A stretch of DNA of 24,331 nt, taken from NCBI GenBank assembly GCA_038257245.1, contig JBBSJL010000013.1, forward strand, positions 1 through 24,331. Reading direction: 5' to 3'. The DNA comes from JAGQNP01 sp038257245. GTDB taxonomy: Bacteria > Patescibacteriota > Saccharimonadia > Saccharimonadales > JACQNP01. The first letter of the stretch is position 1. Every line of letters begins with the position of its first letter. The notes under the pieces were generated by a model. That model made no database searches. It was not told the DNA's origin and was given only the letters and a program-made list of their open reading frames with translations. This document shows positions 19,120 to 24,331 of the stretch, piece after piece. A program made the translations under genes and the position numbers.

Positions 19120-20418
19120 ATGAATATTCGAAAAGTTGTAAAAACGTTTATTCCTAAGAATTTGTTTAGGAAGATCGAGCCGTTTGGTCATTTATGCGAA
19201 GCTGTGTTTTTTAATGTGATCAACGGGTTTCCAGCCAGAGGTATGAAAGTTATTGGCGTTACAGGTACGAACGGCAAGACAACCACAGCATACATGGTAC
19301 ACAGAATGCTTCAGGAGGCTGGCTACAAAACTGGGCTTATGACTACAGTCGCCTATGGGGCTGGTGATGATATACGACCACAGGTGCAACACATGACTAA
19401 TGTGACGGTGCCAGAACTTATGAAAAGGTTAAAATATATGCGTTCAGAAGGCATTGATTGGTTAGTATTTGAAGTAACCAGCCAAGGTTTGGCCCAAAAT
19501 CGTGTTTGGGGGGTGCCGTTTTCGGTTGCGGTTTTGACAAATATTACACATGAACATTTGGATTATCACGGGACTTTTGAACGATACCAAGAAGCCAAAA
19601 AGCGGTTGTTCACGCTAGCAAGCAAGAATACAAAAGGATTGCAGACGGGTGTAATAAACGCTGATGATCCAAGTGCTGCATTGTTCGCAAAGGCAACTAA
19701 AAATCCTGTTATGTATGGGGTGAAAACTGGAGATTTGCGTGCCACAAAGGTGCATTTAACCCCAGCCGGTAGTCGCTATGTCGTGAAGACATCAGACGAG
19801 GAGTATCACATCGAGTGTCATATACCGGGTAGTTTTAATGTGGCTAATTCGTTGGCGGTAGTTGGAGTTGGTCGTACGTTGGGGCTTAGTAAACAACAGA
19901 TAGAAAAAGGCATAGCAGCTACACTAGAGGTTGAAGGTAGGATGACTAGGATAGACGCAGGCCAAGATTTTGATGTAATTGTAGACTTTGCTCATACACC
20001 TGATAGTTTCGAGAAACTGTTTAAAGATTTGAAACCAGTAGTAAAAGGTAAGCTAATTGCTATGTTTGGTTCTGCAGGACGGCGTGACGAAGCCAAGCGT
20101 GCAGTACAAGGCGGGCTGGCTGGTGAGTATTGTGATGAAGTTGTAATAACAGAAGAAGATGACCGAGATATTGACGGCCTAGAAATTATGGACCAGATTG
20201 CTGAAGGCGCAGAATCTGCTGGCAAAGTTCGTAACATAGACCTGTTTTTGGTTCATAATCGGACAGAAGCAATTAAGTTTACAATTGGGCGTGCCAAAAA
20301 AGGCGATACAGTTATTCTACTTGGCAAAGGTCACGAAAAGACTATAGAACGAGCCGATGGCGAACACACGTGGGATGAAATTGGCACTACTAAGAACACT
20401 GTAAAAAACATCAAATAG
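19120..20418 (+). CDS. MurE-type UDP-MurNAc-peptide ligase, short form
   Basis: 432 aa, Mur ligase fold. It has the P-loop VTGTNGKTTT (49-56), the central domain with TNITHEHLDYHGTFERYQEAKKRLF carrying the usual Asp/His metal ligands and carbamylated-Lys position, then NVANSLAVVGVGRTLG and the C-terminal DFAHTPDSFEKLF and FGSAGRRDEAKR. It is closest to MurE, which adds the third stem residue to UDP-MurNAc-L-Ala-D-Glu in the cytoplasm. Two oddities: the UDP-binding N-terminal domain is reduced to about 40 residues (enzymes are usually 480-500 aa), and the DNPR motif that selects meso-diaminopimelate is DDRD (347-350). The amino acid added is therefore uncertain. MurE-like ligases with other substrates remain possible. 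Confidence 0.85.
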   Translation: MNIRKVVKTFIPKNLFRKIEPFGHLCEAVFFNVINGFPARGMKVIGVTGTNGKTTTAYMVHRMLQEAGYKTGLMTTVAYGAGDDIRPQVQHMTNVTVPELMKRLKYMRSEGIDWLVFEVTSQGLAQNRVWGVPFSVAVLTNITHEHLDYHGTFERYQEAKKRLFTLASKNTKGLQTGVINADDPSAALFAKATKNPVMYGVKTGDLRATKVHLTPAGSRYVVKTSDEEYHIECHIPGSFNVANSLAVVGVGRTLGLSKQQIEKGIAATLEVEGRMTRIDAGQDFDVIVDFAHTPDSFEKLFKDLKPVVKGKLIAMFGSAGRRDEAKRAVQGGLAGEYCDEVVITEEDDRDIDGLEIMDQIAEGAESAGKVRNIDLFLVHNRTEAIKFTIGRAKKGDTVILLGKGHEKTIERADGEHTWDEIGTTKNTVKNIK

Positions 20419-20421
20419 CTA

Positions 20422-20450
20422 TTGAAAAAACCACATAAATGTGCTACAAT
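20422..20450 (+). promoter_or_regulatory. Promoter of kinase-like gene A (leaderless)
   Basis: TTGAAA (20422-20427), 17-nt spacer, TACAAT (20445-20450) with extended TGc, ending 8 nt before the ATG at 20459. Confidence 0.8.
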
Positions 20451-20458
20451 ATCGTCGT

Positions 20459-21241
20459 ATGTCAAAACACATGTCATCTGAACGCAGTCCTTTCCATATC
20501 CCTTATGGCGAAAGTATAGGTAGTGGCAAAGATAACAGAGTTGTTACTTTACTATACCCAGGGGTAGGTGATAGGGTTTTTCCTAAAGAAAGAGCTAGTA
20601 AGTTACCAAAACACATAGGTGAACAAGTAGTAAAATTAAGTAACGAAAACCCCAGAGGTAACTACTTGACATCCGAGGCTGCCCTAGACGATGCAAAATA
20701 CAAAAAAGCAAAGTACGAAATGATCCGGAAGTTTCTAGGTGATTTTGTTCCAAAATCTAGTTTTCTTGTAGGAGAACGTGTTGACTCCATGGGTAAGCGT
20801 ATTGTTAAATCCATGACAGTTCAGGAGAGAGTCCCTCAATTGACATTAGCTGATCTTACGAAAGAAGAGAGAAATAGTGATGGTTTAAGAGGCCAAATGT
20901 ATACGCTTGTCTCTAGATTACAGGTTATGCACCGTGTTTTGGATCGGGCCAGCGGCATAGTTGAATCAAACGGTGGAGAATTTATTGTCGAAGATTCATT
21001 AGATCTTGGACCATTATCAAATTACGTTCGTCAACATGTTGACGATAATGCAGACACCTTCAATTACAAAGAAATAATCAATGGGTTTAAAGCTTCGCCA
21101 AACCTACTTGTTGACCCGGTCACTATGCAATTATCTTGCGTAGATTTTGGTAGTGGTCAGTGGTCAGAAGATATGGGTCTGCAAATGGGTGTGATTAACG
21201 ATATTGTTGAACATGACCCAGGATTACAGCATTTAGGCTAA
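20459..21241 (+). CDS. Kinase-like-fold protein A, probably catalytically altered
   Basis: 260 aa. An upstream GTG at 20441 falls inside the promoter, so the ATG at 20459 is chosen. The pattern resembles APH/protein-kinase-like folds: a Gly-containing start (GESIGSGKDNRVV); a strand with Lys59 (EQVVKLS); a long helix (KYKKAKYEMIRKFLGDFVPKSS); a hinge-like VQERVPQLTLADL; and NLLVDPVTMQLSCVDFG with Asn215 and Asp229-Phe-Gly. The catalytic-loop Asp (HxD) is not found; the equivalent stretch is INGFKASPNLL. It may be a pseudokinase. It is followed 15 nt later by a Cys/His protein, and the same gene pair recurs at 22882-24331. The assignment is by motif reading only. Confidence 0.65.
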   Translation: MSKHMSSERSPFHIPYGESIGSGKDNRVVTLLYPGVGDRVFPKERASKLPKHIGEQVVKLSNENPRGNYLTSEAALDDAKYKKAKYEMIRKFLGDFVPKSSFLVGERVDSMGKRIVKSMTVQERVPQLTLADLTKEERNSDGLRGQMYTLVSRLQVMHRVLDRASGIVESNGGEFIVEDSLDLGPLSNYVRQHVDDNADTFNYKEIINGFKASPNLLVDPVTMQLSCVDFGSGQWSEDMGLQMGVINDIVEHDPGLQHLG

Positions 21242-21256
21242 ATAGGAGATACAACA

Positions 21257-21952
21257 ATTAGCGAACCAACCATAAGTTACGAAACATTTTGTGAAGTAAA
21301 AAGCATTGTAGATACTTTAGTGCCCGGGTATTATCGTGTGGCCGTAAATCCATTTGAAGCTCTGGAGAATATGCAAGGTAATTGTTTCACTAATGCAGTA
21401 ATTGGTGCCGTTGCTTTATCAAACATATATGATGTTGAAGCTTCATTAGCATGGAGTACAAGACTTCACGCTCAACCCGTCGAAGAAGGGATTAGCCTTG
21501 GTCGCAAATCAGACGACCCTCCCTTGTTAAATATTCAACACATTGATTTAGTTGTGCCCAGGCATGTAAACAAGTTTGATATTTTACGGCTTGCTTATGG
21601 CTTTCAGGTAGTTGAGGGCAGAGAAGGATCAGTGTTTCAAGCTGAAGACCTCGGTGGAGAAATTCATAACTACAATTTTGAACACGAAGTTAAGCCAGAC
21701 GATATTTGTGTGAGTCACCTCGGCGAAGAAGATGACCCTATTTTATTTATTGCTGACGGGGGGGAAATAGTGCCAACTCTGTATGGACGGTCTCTGGGGC
21801 TAGAATCATTAGATTGGCAACATGCAGCGGATGAGTATCTGAATGCTCTTGGGCTGGATGAACTTGATTATGATGCATTATCACAAATGTTTTTGGCAAA
21901 ATATACGGCTATGAAGGACTGGATAGATTTAGAAACTTCTAGAGAAGGCTAA
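21257..21952 (+). CDS. Cys/His protein A with a probable ATT start codon
   Basis: 231 aa if started at ATT. A clear SD (GGAG, 21245-21248) sits 8 nt before ATT at 21257, the frame is open from there, and the added 21 residues (SEPTISYETFCEVKSIVDTL) look protein-like. The first conventional start, GTG at 21320, has no SD. The protein is acidic and soluble. GNCFTNAVIGAVAL (Cys43) is followed by IQHIDLVVP (His95), a Cys-at-helix then His-at-strand order seen in papain- or transglutaminase-like folds and in the protein at 23932. It lies 15 nt after kinase-like gene A, in an operon. Its 3' end overlaps the convergent amidinotransferase-like gene by 14 nt. Confidence 0.65.
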   Translation: MSEPTISYETFCEVKSIVDTLVPGYYRVAVNPFEALENMQGNCFTNAVIGAVALSNIYDVEASLAWSTRLHAQPVEEGISLGRKSDDPPLLNIQHIDLVVPRHVNKFDILRLAYGFQVVEGREGSVFQAEDLGGEIHNYNFEHEVKPDDICVSHLGEEDDPILFIADGGEIVPTLYGRSLGLESLDWQHAADEYLNALGLDELDYDALSQMFLAKYTAMKDWIDLETSREG

Positions 21953-22796
21953 GTGTAGTACATCGGATGTAGCCACCACCTTTAGAAAGCTCTGTAATTG
22001 AAGGAGTTATAACCTTGAGGCCTCGGTTTTCGAGGTTTTTTTGTAGGATTGGTGCATTGGCGCTCATGATCACTGTTTCACCAGTAGATACAAGATTGCA
22101 GGCAAATCCTCTAGTTGCTTCTTCGAATGAAACTTCTATCTTTTCTAAGGACAGCCCTTGGATTTTGGTCTGACTTTCTGGAACAAATGCTTCGGGACAC
22201 CAAGCAATAAGCGTAGGTGAAAGTACTGCAATGGCTAAATCGATGTCGTAGAAAAAGCTATCGGCCCAACCTGTAACTATGTTTACGACCGGGTCACCGT
22301 TATTATTTAATTTTGGAATGGCTTGGAGGCTAATTACTTCGAATCCCAGTTGCTCGGCGACGAACTGATGCGCCTCGGGGTCTGTCCGGTAAGATGTGCC
22401 TGCAAATAGCAAGTTTCCACATGGCAGTGCATCGCCTTGGCCACTGAATCGATAAGGGCAACTTACGGTTTGGTAGCCTAATTCATCCAGAACTTTTTTG
22501 GCGTATGCTTCTTCGGCTTTTCGCTTATTGGGTAAGTTAGATAAAACTATCTTTCCATTGCGGCATAAACCCCAGTTTGCTGTGTAAACTCCATCTTGGC
22601 AGTTTGGTGGCGGCGCGAGTTGAATGACTTCCACCGCAGCCTCTTCTAGCGCTATTTTGATTGAGGAGTGCTCTCTTGTCGCCTTTTCTAAATTTATAGC
22701 AACGGAAGGGTCCATATAGGCGTTAATAGCAAAGTCATCACTAAAGTACTCGGTACCAGACATCAGCACAGTTTTATTTATTTGTATTTCAGGCAT
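21939..22796 (-). CDS. Amidinotransferase/dimethylargininase-like protein
   Basis: 285 aa, a single pentein (beta/alpha propeller) domain. It has the substrate-binding strand CQDGVYTANWGL, the catalytic-Asp motif FSGQGDALPCG (Asp122), and the nucleophile loop GGGYIRCTTLSL near the C-terminus (Cys279). Relatives hydrolyse or transfer amidino groups of arginine derivatives. The conserved His of this family (usually F-Y-H-L-D) reads FFYDIDLAIAVL, with Asp184 in its place, so the normal Cys-His-Asp chemistry is in doubt. A possible promoter (TTGGTA-16-TATACT) ends 7 nt before the ATG, again leaderless-like. The gene lies on the opposite strand between the two kinase-like/Cys-His pairs. Confidence 0.85.
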   Translation of the reverse strand: MPEIQINKTVLMSGTEYFSDDFAINAYMDPSVAINLEKATREHSSIKIALEEAAVEVIQLAPPPNCQDGVYTANWGLCRNGKIVLSNLPNKRKAEEAYAKKVLDELGYQTVSCPYRFSGQGDALPCGNLLFAGTSYRTDPEAHQFVAEQLGFEVISLQAIPKLNNNGDPVVNIVTGWADSFFYDIDLAIAVLSPTLIAWCPEAFVPESQTKIQGLSLEKIEVSFEEATRGFACNLVSTGETVIMSANAPILQKNLENRGLKVITPSITELSKGGGYIRCTTLSLL

Positions 22797-22803
22797 TAGA
22801 AAT

Positions 22804-22831
22804 AGTATAAATCATTGATAAATAATACCAA
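22804..22831 (-). promoter_or_regulatory. Promoter of the amidinotransferase-like gene
   Basis: Minus strand TTGGTA (22826-22831), 16-nt spacer, TATACT (22804-22809), ending 7 nt before the ATG. It overlaps the divergent promoter of kinase-like gene B. Confidence 0.5.
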
Positions 22832-22843
22832 AAGTGCTATAAT
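22815..22843 (+). promoter_or_regulatory. Promoter of kinase-like gene B
   Basis: TTGATA (22815-22820), 17-nt spacer, TATAAT (22838-22843) with extended TGc. Predicted start near 22850, giving a short leader. Confidence 0.8.
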
Positions 22844-22881
22844 AGGTTAATTAAAGTAAAGCCTTCGGGAGTGAGTTAATT

Positions 22882-23910
22882 GTGTCACAAATAATTGAAA
22901 GTCTCGAAAGACCGGATCTAAGGTTATCTGATGATTATGCAATCATTTCTCCACTAGAAGGGGAATCTGTAATACCTGTTGAGGGTATGTTTTCTATTCC
23001 TAAAGTTGCCGAAGCACTCGGAGAGTATACGGGACGCCTTTGGTTAAAACCTGAGTTTATTGAAGCTCATAGTCCTTATTCAAATTTTGTTGTAGGAAAT
23101 GGGTTTGATGAGCACTGGGAATGGGGTGAGACTAGGCGCAATTCTGCGAATCACGTATTGTTTGGCGATATAACATTAGGATTTGGCGGTTCCCCAGTTA
23201 CGGTCCCGGTGGCATGTAAGCCTTATGGCGTTGATCACGACTATGCATTACACGAATATGTTGCATCGGAGTATGTAAACAGATTGGGCTTTATGAGAAC
23301 CTTCGATCCGATTGGTATTTGGGTTAATGATGAAAAAGCCGCGTTTTTAATAACTAGATTTGAGGGAGACGTTAAGTCTTTTGACAATCTTGATTGGGCA
23401 GGTACAGGAGACCCAAGTAAACTTAAGCTCGATATAGGTTACGGGCTTGAACGAGCTGCTTATACTCTAGGCAGATATGGCGCCCAAGGTTTAACTAATC
23501 GTGATTTACAGGCCAAAAATGTTGCATATAACGAAAAAACAGGGGCTCTACGAGCAATCGATTTAGAACAATTAAGACTTGTACAAACTAAAGAAACCCC
23601 AAATCTTGAGGCGATGTATGATGCTATGCTTCACGAAATGCTTCTATTCATTGCTTCTATTCATGATGCTGGGTTCAGATGGGAGCAGAATCAACAGGAT
23701 GCAAGTGGTATTTTGCGCCGTGCACTACTCGATCCATATAAAAGCACTTTACGACATCCTTCATCAATGGTTGAGGCAGATTACGGTAAACCGGCAATAG
23801 AAATGGTAGAGGAATTATGTAATTTTGTTGAAGGTGTGAGTGAAGATCAAATAGAAGAATATTGGCAAATGGCAAAAAACCCAAAAAGTTCGGGAATTAC
23901 GGGTGTATAG
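22882..23910 (+). CDS. Protein-kinase-like protein B
   Basis: 342 aa, GTG start with an SD-like GGGAG (22867-22871, spacing 10). Residues 90-230 follow the protein-kinase-like fold: a strand with Lys113 (VPVACKPYG); a helix with Glu125/Glu130 (YALHEYVASEYVNRLGF); hinge-like AAFLITRFEGDV; catalytic loop TNRDLQAKN with Asp208 and Asn213 (compare HRDLKxxN); then AIDLEQ with Asp227 in the DFG place. All catalytic residues are present, so this one is probably active, with a protein or small-molecule acceptor. A C-terminal helical region of about 110 residues is unassigned. It is followed by a Cys/His protein 21 nt downstream, mirroring the pair at 20459-21952. Confidence 0.75.
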   Translation: MSQIIESLERPDLRLSDDYAIISPLEGESVIPVEGMFSIPKVAEALGEYTGRLWLKPEFIEAHSPYSNFVVGNGFDEHWEWGETRRNSANHVLFGDITLGFGGSPVTVPVACKPYGVDHDYALHEYVASEYVNRLGFMRTFDPIGIWVNDEKAAFLITRFEGDVKSFDNLDWAGTGDPSKLKLDIGYGLERAAYTLGRYGAQGLTNRDLQAKNVAYNEKTGALRAIDLEQLRLVQTKETPNLEAMYDAMLHEMLLFIASIHDAGFRWEQNQQDASGILRRALLDPYKSTLRHPSSMVEADYGKPAIEMVEELCNFVEGVSEDQIEEYWQMAKNPKSSGITGV

Positions 23911-23931
23911 GGTGCCAGAAAGAACTCACCC

Positions 23932-24331
23932 ATGCCGTTAGACAGTATGAAAAACAAAATATTAGACATTGTCGGCCCATTGGGTTATGTTTTCCCAGAG
24001 TATCACCCTGACGCTGCTGACATAAATGAAGCACTTGATCATGGCGTAGCAAGTTGTGCTGTCAGGGCATATGCCTCCGCACTATTAATACGAGACGTTT
24101 ACCCTAATTCACGACTATATAATGTAGGTTTTGGCTTTGACCAAGCTCATGGTGGTGATTACGAGGGCGAAAATGGTACATACTTAAAAATGGGGCATGC
24201 AGTTACAAGGTTGTGGATACCAGAATTGCCGCCACTCGTTGTTGAATCATACGCGGATGTAAAGTTAGAAGTTATCCCCCAGAGAGAAACTCACGATAGC
24301 TTCAGTTGGCATGACCCCGACGAAGGATATA
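23932..24331 (+). CDS. Cys/His protein B, cut by the right window edge
   Basis: 133 residues are visible and the frame is open at the end. ATG at 23932 is chosen; an in-frame ATG at 23947 is possible, and neither has a strong SD. GVASCAVRAYASALLIRDVYP (Cys42) is followed by MGHAVTRLWIPELPP (His89), then a strand VVESYADVKLEVI. The order, spacing (47 residues against 52) and local pattern match the protein at 21257, so the two are probably paralogs or share a fold, possibly transglutaminase- or papain-like. Position right after a kinase-like gene also matches. No family can be named with confidence. Confidence 0.6.
   Translation, partial: MPLDSMKNKILDIVGPLGYVFPEYHPDAADINEALDHGVASCAVRAYASALLIRDVYPNSRLYNVGFGFDQAHGGDYEGENGTYLKMGHAVTRLWIPELPPLVVESYADVKLEVIPQRETHDSFSWHDPDEGY

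Noticed and set aside
14508..23910. KEOPS-like link between TsaD and the kinase-like proteins (TsaD/Kae1 with Bud32)
   Set aside because: Bud32-type partnership is archaeal and eukaryotic, the kinase-like genes are more than 4 kb away on the other strand, and their motifs do not specifically match Bud32.
1..24331. CRISPR arrays, insertion sequences, prophage or integrase genes
   Set aside because: No regularly spaced repeats and no transposase, integrase or Cas motifs were found on either strand.
1..24331. UGA recoding to glycine as in some CPR lineages
   Set aside because: TGA acts as a stop at 420-422 directly overlapping the next start, and the long genes read through normally with the standard code.

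Overview
The window looks like chromosomal DNA of a small-genome, low-GC bacterium of the Patescibacteria (CPR) group, most likely a Saccharibacterium (TM7). This is inferred from the tandem TrbC/VirB2-like pilins, the many short lineage-specific proteins, the very compact layout, and the lack of Shine-Dalgarno (SD) sites in front of many genes. TGA is used as a normal stop, so the UGA-recoding CPR lineages are unlikely. No sequence search was possible, so the taxonomy is an inference.

Layout. (1) 1-2224: five tandem type IV secretion pilin genes, the first cut by the window edge, closed by two hairpin terminators. (2) 2357-3624: divergent Hsp20 and ComFC. (3) 3668-5745: two abutting tRNA-Ser genes and a tRNA-Arg. 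tRNA-Ser(GCT) and tRNA-Arg are each followed, exactly 187 bp downstream of the matching tRNA position, by a second copy of the tRNA 3' end. Inverted T-arm copies lie between. A PH-like membrane protein and a Cys-containing exported protein sit in the same stretch. (4) 5802-8147: a small ORF, a stretch of strong hairpins, a 26-codon ORF behind a CRP-type palindrome, a Crp/Fnr regulator, a PH-domain protein with the same palindrome upstream, and a rhodanese. (5) 8152-15569: a membrane protein, an SGNH hydrolase, a HIT protein, a 58-aa membrane protein, an XRE-HAD fusion, valS with a possible valine-codon leader ORF, and tsaD. (6) 15661-24331: mostly unrecognised proteins around a MurE-type ligase, including two 'kinase-like + Cys/His protein' pairs separated by an amidinotransferase-like gene. 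The last gene is cut by the right edge.

Three themes connect the genes. Many genes have an (extended) -10 hexamer ending 4-8 nt before the start codon, as expected for leaderless mRNAs. The Crp/Fnr regulator carries the R-E-...-R recognition residues that read TGTGA, and two nearly identical TGTGAT-N4-ATCACA palindromes flank its gene. The right-hand cluster shares one promoter form (TTGNNA, 17 nt, GTGCTANAAT) and a repeated two-gene module, and is the best candidate here for an undescribed system.
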